NCBI GenBank assembly: GCA_029721435.1
Contig: CM056580.1
Span: forward strand, 70,643,367 to 70,707,366
Source: Gymnothorax reevesii
Taxonomy: Eukaryota > Chordata > Actinopteri > Anguilliformes > Muraenidae
Direction: 5' to 3'
Length of the DNA: 64,000 nucleotides
Below the pieces are notes generated by a model that saw only the letters and a program-made list of their open reading frames with translations, did not search any database and was not told where the DNA came from. A program made the position numbers and the translations under genes. Positions within the stretch are counted from its first letter, which is position 1. Every line of letters starts with the position of its first letter. This document shows positions 22,260-32,404 of this stretch, piece after piece.

Positions 22260-23753
22260 GTTATTGAATTAAAATTTGCATCATACAGTAGAGCATATTC
22301 AAACCTGTTTTTGGCAGAAGAAAAATGGTCAAACAGTGACTAAGTTGTTATCTAGATATTATGCAACTAATTCTGTCTCATGCTTAGCAGTTTGTGTCCT
22401 GGCAGACCTGTATTATTGGGGACCTGAGCAGAAGCCCTCAGAGCTGACTGATGATAGTTGGCTAGCTGTACTGTGACCCTTAGGATAATAAAATATTGCT
22501 AAGATACTGATGCCTCCTCAGGGTCAGCAAAGAAAAAAAAAACAGATTCCTCCATAAACATTTATCGCATTTTAAGCACTTGACTGATGTAGGTTCAGTG
22601 AGTACACAAGTTCTGACACGTAACAGAAGTGGTACATCAGCTAAATTGGTTGTGCTATGCTGGTCATAGCGCTGGGAATCCCACACAGTCAGATCATGTT
22701 GGTCTATTTCCCAGACACAGGGATACGGTTATGCCACGACTGTGGGTGGCCATGTGGCAATGCAAACCCTCACACAAAAGCAGCTTGGAAGAGCTGGACC
22801 TTGAATAAAAACAGTACGCACTCCTAGGTCTGAAGCTGTAGTTTTCCTTCCCTCACACTTCCTGTCAGGCTGGGCTGTGCACCAGGGTAAATTCCTGCAA
22901 AGGGAGCATGACTGAACCGTCCTCCAAGAGCCCAGGCCTCTCCTCAGCCCCTACGGCTGCGCCCAGGGCTGATTATGTCATGTAGAATCGATCCTGGCAT
23001 ATCTTAACCACAGCCTGTCCACATTTCCTGAGGATTGGATGAACTTTAATATTTTCCGTGATACCTCACCATTCTTATGTGCGGGTGACATAATTTAACG
23101 TATGGCCATCTGGAGGTCATTAGCTAGCTTAGCCGCACTTAGCTGGAGAAGCGATTTTCTTTTCTCTTTTCCTCTGTCTGGAGAAAGACAGTTCCTTCAC
23201 CACAGCATGGCTCCTTTCATGCAGTCAGTCCCTTGAACTTTGGAACAATCTCAGCACCATTATTTGGCCCCAATCAGCCTTTCCATAAAATGACACTAAT
23301 TTAGGAACCCAATGAACTAGCTTACTCTTGATGTGAATTTAGGTGCATGGTTTAAAATCCTCCCTCACTCAAATTTTCAAGAAACCCTCGAAAAAGACTA
23401 CTTGTCTTCATGTGGCATTATAGTTCGTTCTTACTGAATTTTTATAATTTTTTTGGTAAAACTTCAGTTCTTGTATGTCTCAACAAAAAGCTCTTAGTAT
23501 AAATTTAAAATGGGTGTAGACATTCATTAACCGATTGGAATTAGATTAGAGTCATTAAAAAGGAAAAGCTCTGCAGATGTTAAGGAAATGATGGTCTGCA
23601 TGATGTGTGTTTTGACATTGTTCCTGTCGGTACATTGAAAGCTTTGAAAAGATACTTGACCCTCTTAACTCCTTTGAATGAAAATGACCTGGTCAATGAT
23701 GGAAAAAAGAAATCTTTTTGGAATTCAGAAAGACAACAACAACAACAACAAGA
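22260..23753. other. intergenic, no gene seen
   Basis: No supported gene. Ends in a short (CAA)n run near 23733-23750. Confidence 0.5.
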
Positions 23754-23935
23754 GTTTGTCACTAAAGTGACTATATCCCCCGCCGTTAGGTCACCAAAAC
23801 CGACTGGTGTCTGCGCATTCCCAGTAGGAAGGTTGGTACCAAAAAGAATTGAAATAGGTTGACTCCTTCTTGAGATATCGCGCTGACAATGTTCGGGACG
23901 GACGGACGTATGTACTGACGGAGCTGAATACTATA
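23754..23935. repeat. dispersed repeat with GACG units
   Basis: The segment contains CCCCCGCCGTTAGGTCACC, GTCTGCGCATTCCCAGTAGG and GACTCCTTCTTGAGATATCG, then short GACGGACGGACG units. It has the look of a dispersed fish repeat and shares the four-base-unit feature with the tandem-repeat elements at 17596 and 28422. It is non-coding. Confidence 0.4.
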
Positions 23936-24171
23936 TCTGAATACTATATTTGGGGGATTAGGAGTTACTTTGGGAACTGCAGGAGGTAATTCTTCTGGCT
24001 TATCATCATAAGCCCCTCTATCACTTCAATGCTTTCAGTTGATCCCATCTTTATCCTGTGAATGTGAGCATTATAAACGTGAGGACAGATGACGTGATTT
24101 TTTTTTTTTTAACTCAGCATACTTGTCTACATGTTATAGTTATATGTGACCCCCCCCCCCCCCCCGCCTTA

Positions 24172-24472
24172 AATGTGGCCACATTGGTATAAAGAATGTA
24201 AATGATTATTGTAAACAGCCAAGTTTTGTTTGATTTTATGTGCAATTTTATCTAATTTGTGCAACGTGTTCTCCATGGTTTTACCACAAGGTGGCATTTC
24301 CCCATTGCGAGACGGTAGATTTGCCTAGTAAAACTCTTGTTCTCAAAATTGCAGAAGCGAGAGTAAAGAGAAGTCACTGAATTCTTCCATCTCATTATTT
24401 CACTTTGTATTCAGGTGTGTGCCACCTATCATATAATCTGCAAACCAGGCGCTACTCCAAGGGCCTGTAACA
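24172..24472 (+). repeat. 5' LTR of the second Gypsy element (left end uncertain)
   Basis: The right end, CCTGTAACA at 24472, lies six bases before an exact PBS, so the LTR end is firm. The left end is a guess (TGTGGCCACATTGG near 24172); a TATAAAG lies near 24190. Without a 3' LTR copy to compare, the left boundary cannot be fixed from this window. Confidence 0.45.
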
Positions 24473-24478
24473 GATTCT

Positions 24479-24496
24479 TGGGGGCTCGTCCGGGAT
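24479..24496 (+). promoter_or_regulatory. primer-binding site, exact proline-tRNA type
   Basis: The 18 bases TGGGGGCTCGTCCGGGAT are the canonical proline-tRNA 3' end complement used as PBS by murine-leukaemia-type retroviruses and many LTR elements. It sits just downstream of the LTR end and 5' of gag. Confidence 0.92.
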
Positions 24497-25480
24497 ACGC
24501 CACTCCTGCAGTAGAGGCGGGTCCTACAAACCAAGGCAGTGTGATCCAGAGGGGACAACAGATGTGGCGCGAGGTGACAAAGATGCGAGGGGAACTGTTT
24601 TGGTGTTCTATCAGTGCAGATGCTGCTGCAACCTATTGAGGGCAAAGACCACGCAACAAACTTGGACTGAACAACCGGTTGTGGGACAGTAAGGAAGCAG
24701 TGGACATGGAGGACGGGGAGCGGAAACGCCTGGTATGGGACATCAGGAAACGCCTGCTTAGCCTGTCGTCAGACGAACTGTTCCACGTTGCAACAAACGT
24801 CGACCCAGTTCCAGGCAAGGAACCATCTGAACTGGACAGAGAAGATACAGAGGGGTGCTTTGAGTATCTCAGCGCCTTCATGTACAGGAAGCAGCCGCTG
24901 GAATTAGAGGATAGAGGTATGGTGGATTTGTTAGTGTTAAAAGATTCAGTTGATACTATGGTGAATGCTGGTCTTAATGTAACCTCAGAGGTTCAGCCAA
25001 GTGCACATGCAGAGTTACAATCACCAGTTAGGGGTTCTCTGCCTGTTGAAATTGTTAGTGGATCGCCCACAGACAGAGTAATGGATGCCGCTGCGACAGC
25101 GACACTGTCAGTTGGTAATTCAGTAAATACCACAACACCTAGCCCTGTAAATGTTAAGCTACCTGATGTTCACGACATGTTATCACATTTCGAGGATTTG
25201 AGAAAGATAATACATGACTTCATAAACGTCAAGACAAACTACATCTACTGCACGACCCACACCCACACAGCCTACCACACAGAACAACAACACTCCACAC
25301 TGTGATAACCAGGCAAAAGCTATTCCAAGCAACATTTGAGAGAAGTTTGTGTCTCTAAAAGACCTCCCCTACCTTCCCAGATGTGAATTTAAAGTGCAGG
25401 GTGGCCAAATAGGCAATCATGCCTCAGACATTAGCTACAATAGTGTGTGCAGGCAAATGGAGGAAGGACAAAGGGAAAGT

Positions 25481-27646
25481 GATCACTCTGCTGTTAATTT
25501 TGATGTTTCATGGGAAGTTAAAAAGGTGCATTCTAAAACAAAAATGCTCAATTTTAGGCGAGCAAACTTTGACAGGATGCGCTCATATCTAGCTGAAATA
25601 AAATGGGAGACACTCCTGGACTGTAAGTCTGTAAATGAGATGTGGGAAAGATTTAAGGAGGTTTTACTTGAATCACAATGCAGATTCATTCCGAAGGTGT
25701 CCAAAAGTAAGCTGAAAAAGCAGAATCCTCAGTGGATGACCAAAAGTATTCGTAGGATGTTGAGGGAAAAGAGGAATCTTTATAAGATGTACATAAAGGA
25801 TAACAAAGAGAATACTAGGGCTAAATACTGTAAAATGCGGGCTGTGGTCAAAAAAGAGCTGAGGAATGCTAGAGGACTGTATGAAAGACAAATTGCAGAG
25901 GGGGAAAAAACTAGCCCTAAGCGCTTCTTTCTGTACTGTAGCAGAAAAAGGAAAGTTAAAGAGCAGGTTAAGTGCATAAAGAATAAAAATGGATCGCTGC
26001 TATATGATAAAAAGCACATTGCGGATGCCTTAAAGAGTTACTTTGTTGAAATTTTACCTCAGAGGGGGTCTTTATTTGGCCAGAGGGCATGTCAAATGCT
26101 CAAGATTATTTAGCGGAAATTGAGGTTCGGGATAACGAAGTATTAGACCGGTTGCATAAACTAAAAGCAGATAAGGCGGCGAGTCCTGATGGCTTATATC
26201 CTAGAGTGCTCAGGGAAGCTGGTGAGTTCATCTTTAAGCCGCTATCCGCTATCTTCAGATGGTCTTTAGAAACTGGAGAAATACCAAATGATTGGAAACA
26301 GGGCAATATAATACCAATATATAAGAAAGGGGACCGTACCGAGCCAGGAAACTACAGGCCAGTGGGTTTAACTTGCATTTTGTGCAAAATATTGGAATCC
26401 ATCATAAAAGATGAGCTGGACTTATTTCTTGAACGTAACAGTATCTTGAGGGATAGTCAACATGGTTTTCGGAAGGGAAGGTCATGCCTAACAAACCTTC
26501 TGGAATTTTTTGAAGAGGACATCAGGACTTACGACCAGAGCAGGGCTTATGACATCATATACTTGGATTTTCAGAAAGCATTCCATACAGTACCGCATAA
26601 GAGACTAATTTTTAAAATGAGCTCCATTGAAGTTACAGGAGGTATTCTGAAGTGGATTCAAAACTGGTTACAGGACAGAACACAAAGAGTAGTGATCAGT
26701 GATGTCTCACCTGAGCTGGGTGTGGTGGGGAATGGCGTCCCCCAGGGATCGGTGTTGGGACCCCTGCTGTTCCTCATTTACATTAATGACCTTGATAGGA
26801 GTATTGAGAGCAGATTGGTAAAATTTGCAGATGATACTAAATTGGGGGGTTTGGCAGACAGTCTCGGGTCCACTAAAGTGATTCAGGATAGAAGTGATTT
26901 GGATAGAATCCAGAATTGGGCAGAAATGTGGCAAATTAAATTTAATCAAGCAAAATGTAAAGTTGTACATGTAGGTAATAAAAACATTAGATGGGATTAC
27001 TTCATGGGAGGTTTAAAACTGGAATGTGCTGCACAAGAGAAAGATCGGGGAGTGATTGTTAACCAAACCCTCACAGGTTCTAGCCATTGTGCCGTAGCAG
27101 TTAAAAAAGCTAATCGGATGCTAGGATACATTGCAAAAAGTATTGAGTACAAATCTAAGGAGGTGATGCTTCTTTTGCACAACACATTCGTTAGAACACA
27201 CACTGGAGTATTGTGTACAGTTCTGGGGACCATACTTTAAGAGAGATATAGAGGCTCTAGAAAAAGTTCAGAGAAGAGCCATCAAGGTATTATTCCAGGT
27301 ATAAAAGATGAAAGCTACAAGAAGAGGCTGAAGATCCTTAATCTCTTTAGTCTTAGGAAAAGGAGACTCAGGGAGTGATTTGATTGAGGTCTTTAAATAT
27401 GTTAAAGGGATGAACAAAGTGAATCATATAGGATTCCTTCGACCAAGTGTTGTGAGTAGAACTAGGGGTCACAAATGGAAGTTGACCAAAGGTAAATTTA
27501 GCACTGATATTCGGAGATATTTCTCCACCCAAAGAGTAATTTCAATGTGGAATAGCTTACCTGACCATATTGTTGAGGCAGAGACCTTGGGGGTTTTCAA
27601 GAGCAGGCTTGACCTAAAGCTAGATACCATTGAGTCATTTAGTATC
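25481..27646 (+). pseudogene. LINE ORF2 (endonuclease end, reverse transcriptase, C-terminal domain)
   Basis: Visible RT blocks in order: LHKLKADKAASPDGLYPRVL, IPNDWKQGNIIPIYKKGDR, NYRPVGLTCILCKILE, QHGFRKGRSCLTNLL, IIYLDFQKAFHTVPHKRL, NGVPQGSVLGPLLFLIYIND and VKFADDTKL. The catalytic FADD and the first Asp in YLDFQKAF are present. The C-terminal part ([45 protein letters not shown]) is of the CR1 group. Frameshifts near 26090 and 27240 and stops near 27300 inactivate it. By chance the 5' end is in frame with the interrupted gag, giving one open frame from 25349 to about 26113 that is half gag and half LINE. Confidence 0.88.
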
Positions 27647-27749
27647 TGAAGGGATATATTCACAATAGTATAAAGCAACTGGCGAGCTTAGTTGTGCTGA
27701 AAGGCCTGTTCTTGCCATTTATGTTATGTTATGTTATGTTATGTTATGT
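25481..27749 (+). mobile_element. 5'-truncated CR1-group LINE inserted in gag
   Basis: The insertion begins within the end of a LINE endonuclease (the SDHS stretch), contains a full RT region and a CR1-like C-terminus, and ends in a pentamer tail (ATGTT)n at about 27717-27749. Gag reads GQRES before it and SFTDSE after it, so the insertion point lies after the AGT codon ending at 25480. Only a short repeat (AAGT) flanks it. The 5' truncation and simple-repeat tail fit target-primed reverse transcription. Confidence 0.88.
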
Positions 27750-28510
27750 AAGTTTTACTGACTCCGAGATAGTAAGGGGCGTGCTGCGGATTATAAAACC
27801 AGGGGACTTTAAGGATATGCTAATGAATAAGGAAGACATGACGGTCATTGAACTCAGGGGGTTCCTCCAATCACATCGTGGGGAAAAGAGCAAACTGAGT
27901 TATTCCAAGAGTTGATGTGTGCAAAACACGGTGAACATGAAAGCCCTCAGCAGTTCCTTTATCAGGTTATAGGGCTAAAGCAGTGAATACTTTACTCCTC
28001 GAAACAGACAGAAGCTGGAATTAGATACAGTCCAGAAACAGTTCAAGGGGTCTTTTAACACACTGTTTATCAGGGGTTTGGGCACAAGCATGACGATATT
28101 CGACGAGAATTAAAACCACTTCTTTCCGATAACACTGTAACAGATGAGACAAAACTGAAAAATGTAATGAAAATAACAATTGATGAGAGTGAGTGGCAGC
28201 GTCGTTTAGGTTCAGCTCATCGTCAGAAATACACAGCAGCCCACAGTGCACAAACTGATGGAGAACCTGCACAAGAAATTAACACAAAAAAGGAAACTGC
28301 TGAGCATTGACACATATGGTGTCTAAAACAGACACGATAAAGGAACTTACAGAAAAAATGGATGCTGTTACCAAACTAGTTGACTCCCTAGCTATGACAT
28401 TCCAGCAAGAGTGTGTTCATTCTTTTTGTCTCCCGTCACCCCGCGGAACGGGGGACATAGTAATGCTGTTCATCCGTCTGTCCGTCCGTGCGTTCGTCCG
28501 TCCGTCCGGG

Positions 28511-28860
28511 AACAGTGTACCCGCAATAACTTTTGACAGCTTTGATGGAGGATCACCAAATTCACACCACATATGCCTCTCATGAAGGCCTTGCTCAAGT
28601 TCAATGATGATTGACCTTGACCTAGTTTTCAAGGTCACTGAGCAAAACCATGTGAAGAACACTGTACTCGCAATAACTTTTGACAGCTTTGACGGAGGAT
28701 CACCAAATTCACACCACATATGCCTCTCATGAAGGCCTTGCTCAAGTTCAATGATGATTGACCTTGACCTAGTTTTCAAGGTCACTGAGCAAAAACATGT
28801 GAAGAACACTGTACTCGCAATAACTTTTGACAGCTTTGATGGAGGCTCACCAAATTCATA
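28511..28860. repeat. 147-bp tandem repeat, about 2.4 copies
   Basis: Copies start at about 28511, 28658 and 28805, each beginning AACA(C/G)TGTAC-CGCAATAAC and continuing TTTTGACAGCTTTGA-GGAGG and GGTCACTGAGCAAAA. The first two full units are almost identical and the third stops after about 55 bp. The array is preceded by GTCCGTCC-type tetramers (about 28477-28508). A repeated core plus tetramer tract recalls the bivalve pearl elements and Helentron-associated elements. Non-coding. Confidence 0.85.
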
Positions 28861-29186
28861 TGAAATTCTTATTTGCTTGTTTGGCTGATTTCAGCCATGG
28901 GCACAAAACTATGCCTTGGCGATGCGTCCATCATCCACAAGTCATGAAAATTGTAATCTCTCTCATAACCCATGGTTATATTTAGCTCATATCATAATGA
29001 TCCATCCCTCATCCATCTCTGTTCAACCAATGACCAATGAGCTACAGTGTCATTGTACTTCACATTATTAGTGGTACAGTGCACCACATTATTTTCAGCC
29101 ATCAAAACAGTTTTTGCCACGTGTTTCTGGTCACTTCTGCAACGGGGGACACATGGCTTTCAGGCCAGCAGGCCATTTTTTAAATT

Positions 29187-29384
29187 ATTATTAAAGATTT
29201 TTTGGGGGGAATTTTTCCTTTATTTGATAGTTATACAGTGTAGAGAGACAGGAAGGTTTGGGGAGAAGAATGGGTGAAGACATGCAGCACATGACCCGAG
29301 CCGGAATTGAACCCAGGTCGCTGCGAGAAGGACACAGCTTTTTATGGTACACATGCTTGATGAGCCACCGGGGCATCCGGAGTT
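29187..29384 (-). mobile_element. tRNA-derived SINE
   Basis: On the minus strand the head reads GCCCCGGTGGCTCATCAAG, with an A-box-like TGGCTCATCAAG and, about 40 bases later, a B-box GGTTCAATTCC: the internal RNA polymerase III promoter of a tRNA-derived SINE. The body continues CTCGGGTCATGTGCTGCATG and CTTCCTGTCTCTCTACACTG and ends near AATAAAGGAAAAATT. It shares the sequence style of abundant fish SINEs, but I do not name the family. Confidence 0.75.
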
Positions 29385-29730
29385 TGTTCATTCATGTGCA
29401 TCCTTCAGACCGCAAACGAGTAAGCGAGAGCATCAATACGGGTGCCAAGAGAACGACTCACCTGACTGTAAACATTATTTTTCCTGTGGTGAGGAAGGCC
29501 ATAGAGTGGTAGTCTGTCTGAAAAACCCTAAACGGCAGGGAAACTTGAGCCGGTCATTGCTGGGGGACAAGCAGTGATTGGGGCAGTAGTCAAGTCCCAC
29601 TCTTTAGCACCAGGGGTTGAGGGTAGTAACTAAAGCAGCAGTGAGAGCAATACGCAACAGGTCATTACAGAAATAATCGATGTAGACAAGACTGCTGTGA
29701 CCCCATCAGACTCTTAATCCCAATGAACCG

Positions 29731-29973
29731 ATGGCAACACTGATAGGTAGGAAAGCGGTAACCAAATGTGTCCTTAACGGCTTAGCAGTTAGAGCCCTGG
29801 TAGACACAGGGGTTCAAGTAAGCATAATAGGCTGGTCTTGGAAAAACAAATACCTACCTGACCTTGAAGTCCGGCCACTTGCTGAGTTAATAAAGGGAGA
29901 TGACGAGCTTGACGTGTACGCAGTGAGTGGGGATGTAATACCCACTATGAGAGTGAATTTACCAGGAAAATGA
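29731..29973 (+). pseudogene. aspartic protease of the second Gypsy element
   Basis: The frame contains LVDTGVQVSII at about 29796-29830, the D-T-G catalytic motif with Val in place of the usual Ala or Ser that follows. It then runs through ELDVYAVSGDVIPTMRVNLPG and stops at 29971. The following frame (29984-30694) continues the protease-to-RT linker, so one frame change separates them. Located between the gag zinc knuckle and RT, as in standard Gypsy elements. Confidence 0.78.
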
Positions 29974-29983
29974 AGACCCTAAA

Positions 29984-31524
29984 TTGTCGATTACAGCCCC
30001 TTTTCTTGTTAGCCAGTTACCTTCGGAAACAGCTCTTATCAGGTTTAATGTGTTGGAAGAGTTTATCGAGGGGAAACCCGAGAGGCAAATACCTGTCCTA
30101 ACTAGCTTGCTTTGTTGCATTATGTCAATTACAAGAGAAAAGTCGAGGAACACTGAACACTTTGTACGGACCAAAAAAACTGCTGCAGTAGAAGGATGGG
30201 TAAGAATAGGTGAAAAGGAAAGAGTTGTTCCTGCTGGCAGTGTGACCTGGGTAAAATGCAAAGTCACACCTAACCTTGATTCATCTGACTCCTTGGTGCT
30301 GTTTGTACCAACAGACAATGCGCAGTTGCAGCTGTTAGATGTGCGTGAAGGTCTGTTAGAGATTGAGAGTGGTAAAAAGTCCTGTGTATCGGTACCTGTG
30401 GGGAACCAGACCATGCGTGACATTATTCTACCTTGCAAAACAGCAATTGGTTGCATCCAGCCCATTAAGAAAATAATTGAGACTGACTCACCTGTAAGGG
30501 ACCCAGCGGTTCATAGTGTGGTGACCTCCCCAGCTGATACCAGTGCCACATCATCACAATGGCAACCCCCAGTCGATGTCAGCCATCTGGGCGAGAAGCA
30601 GCAGGTAGTGGTGAGAGAAATTTTGTGGGAGGAGGCTGCCACTTTTGCGAGTGACTTCAATGATGTGGGCTGTATTCCAAGCCTCCAAATGTAAATTAAA
30701 CTGAAGGATGACATCCCAGTACAAAAATCACACTTGTCAGTGCCAAAGTCATTGTTCGCGGTGGTTAAAGAGTACATACAGGATCTTCTAGTTAAGGGGT
30801 GGATCGTCAAATACATATCGCCTCACTCTGCTCCAGTTGTGTGTGTCCAAAAAAAGGATGGCTCACTATGCCTGTGCATCGATTACAGGTTAGATTATCC
30901 CTGACAGGCACCCACTCGCTCGGATTCAAGACCTGACCGACTCCTTGGGCGGCCACTCCTGGTACAGTATTCTGGATCAAGGTAAGGCCTACCATCAAGG
31001 CTTTGTACCCGAGGGCTCCAGGCATCTCACCGTCTCTATAACACCTTGGGGGCTCTAAGAGTGGTGAGGATTCCCTTCGGGCTCTCTAATGCCCCGGCAG
31101 CCTTTCAAAGGAGCATGGAAGAGATGCCGATTTCACTCAGAGATGAATGCTGTATCCCCTATCTCGATGACCTGCTGTGCTACTGAAAAGCCTTCGAGGA
31201 ACATGTCGAAGTCTGCGGAAAATACTCAAGGCACTCCAAAAACATGGTGTGAAGCTGAGGCCTGAAAAGTGCGAGCTGTTTCGCAGAGAAGTCAGGTACC
31301 TGGGTCGTCTTGTTTCTGAGGAAGGTGTGCGCATTGATCCACGAGGCTGTGAGGCTGTGCAGTCTCTCCAGGAGAAGACATCCCAGACTGTGGGTGAGGT
31401 GCGGAGACTTGTGGGTTTTCTCAGCTACTACCGTAGCTATATACAAGATTTTTCACACATTGCTAAACCAATGTATGAACTTCTTCAAGTGAAACCTGAC
31501 TCATCAACCCCCCGGCCCCATTGA
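29984..31524 (+). pseudogene. protease-RT linker and reverse transcriptase of the second Gypsy element
   Basis: The linker (to about 30600, including SVPVGNQTMRDIILPCKTAI) leads to RT. RT begins with LSVPKSLFAVVKEYIQDLL and SAPVVCVQKKDGSLCLCIDY (30830-30890). It continues with [32 protein letters not shown] and an intact YLDD box (31160-31171), then KCELFRREVRYLGRLVS and LVGFLSYYRSYIQDFSHIA. Several frameshifts and stops lie between these blocks (30694, near 30902, 31184). All the catalytic aspartates can still be found, in contrast to the Gmr1-like copy. Confidence 0.85.
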
Positions 31525-31563
31525 TGAAGAAACAGAGGTCCTCAGCTGCCCTCTAAGACCGCT

Positions 31564-31991
31564 GTGACGTGGACTGATGAGCATCGAAAGGCACTAGAAC
31601 AGATCATGCTGTCCAACCGCCAATGCTTGCCTACCCAGACTTTAATTATTTCCTTCTCACTGCACACCGACGCATCAGAGCTGGGCCTTGGTGCAGTTCA
31701 TCAGCGCCAGGACGGCAAGCTTAGGATAATTGGGTGTGGCTCTCGGACATTGATGCCCACGGAGAAAAATTATCGCTTACACAGTGGGAACTTGGAATTC
31801 CTCGCACTCAAATGGGCTGTATGCGAGAAATTTGGAGATTATCTTTATTGTGCTCCACACTTTGTAGTTTACTCCGATCAAACCCCCTTACCTATGTCAT
31901 GAGCACAGCTAAGCTCACGCTGTTTGGCATTGTTGGGTTGGGGAGTTATCTGACTTCCGGTTTACGATTAAGGACAGGCCGGGAAAGATAA
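31564..31991 (+). pseudogene. RNase H of the second Gypsy element
   Basis: The frame shows FSLHTDASELGLGAVHQRQD with the first catalytic Asp, then LMPTEKNYRLHSGNLEFLALKWA in two steps with the Glu, and VVYSDQTPLPM in place of the usual VYTDNNPLTYV. A frameshift near 31890 moves the end to another frame. It lies between RT and integrase, the ordinary Gypsy position. Confidence 0.82.
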
Positions 31992-32404
31992 ATACGGATG
32001 CAGACACCTTGTCTTGGTTACCTCTCGATGTGGATAGGTATGTAGCAGAGTGTACAGAGGAGCTGATGCCTGAGGTGGTGCATGCAACATGGGACAGGAG
32101 TAACGCAGCTCAGAAGCAGGATGTCCCCTGGATTGCAGCCCTAGCCCTTGCTACCGACACCAGCTTAGACCCACCTCCTTTACCAACCATTAGTCATGAA
32201 GAGTTGTCTGAAAGTCAAAGAGAGGACATAGTGATAGGTGGGAGAATCAAACTGAAGGAGACAAAAGCAGTCCTTACTAATGTGAAAGTGAGTGTGAGTA
32301 GAGCAGTAGAGCAGGCTCCTCCACAAATGAACTAAACTGTATCTGGAGAATGGACTTCTCTCCAGACAAACCAGCAAGAAACAGCAATTTTTTCTCCCGA
32401 CTAA

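Larger units (their letters stand above)
28422..29384. mobile_element. 963-bp insertion in gag flanked by 8-bp repeats
   Basis: Gag reads continuously when this block is removed, and TGTTCATT occurs at both edges (28414-28421 and 29385-29392), so it is a clean insertion with a target duplication. It is composite. The left 750 bp begin CTTTTTGTCTCCCGTCACC and GCGGAACGGGGGACATAG, then TCCG tetramers and a 147-bp tandem array. A related AACGGGGGACACATGG motif occurs near 29141. The right 200 bp are a minus-strand SINE. Which component made the duplication is not clear. Confidence 0.8.
24706..29577 (+). pseudogene. gag of the second Gypsy element, in three pieces
   Basis: Piece one (24706-25480) starts with ATG as MEDGERKRLVWDIRKRLLSL, includes EGCFEYLSAFMYRKQ and later FKVQGGQIGNHASDISYN. 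Piece two (27751-28421) resumes SFTDSEIVRGVLRIIKPGDF and continues through LRGFLQSHRGEKS, the FQELMCAKHGEHESPQQFL capsid block and SDNTVTDETKLKNVM. Piece three (29385-29577) carries CVHSCASFRPQ and a zinc-knuckle-like CKHYFSCGEEGHRVVVC. The coding text joins across both insertions, which fixes their boundaries. Further stops are present (25303 and several in piece two), so it is non-functional. I cannot assign the gag to a named Gypsy lineage. Confidence 0.8.

Noticed and set aside
24148..24167. Poly-C run as a structural signal
   Set aside because: Homopolymer length is unreliable in assemblies and no G4-forming spacing is present beyond the run itself.
24679..25305. Host gene with an acidic N-terminus
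   Set aside because: It follows an LTR end and exact PBS and is continued by capsid and zinc-knuckle sequence, so it is a retrotransposon gag.
28511..28860. CRISPR-like regular repeat
   Set aside because: Units are 147 bp and contiguous without variable spacers, and the genome is a vertebrate.
29300..29384. Possible minus-strand tRNA gene
   Set aside because: It is the head of a SINE body with the B box embedded in repeat sequence.
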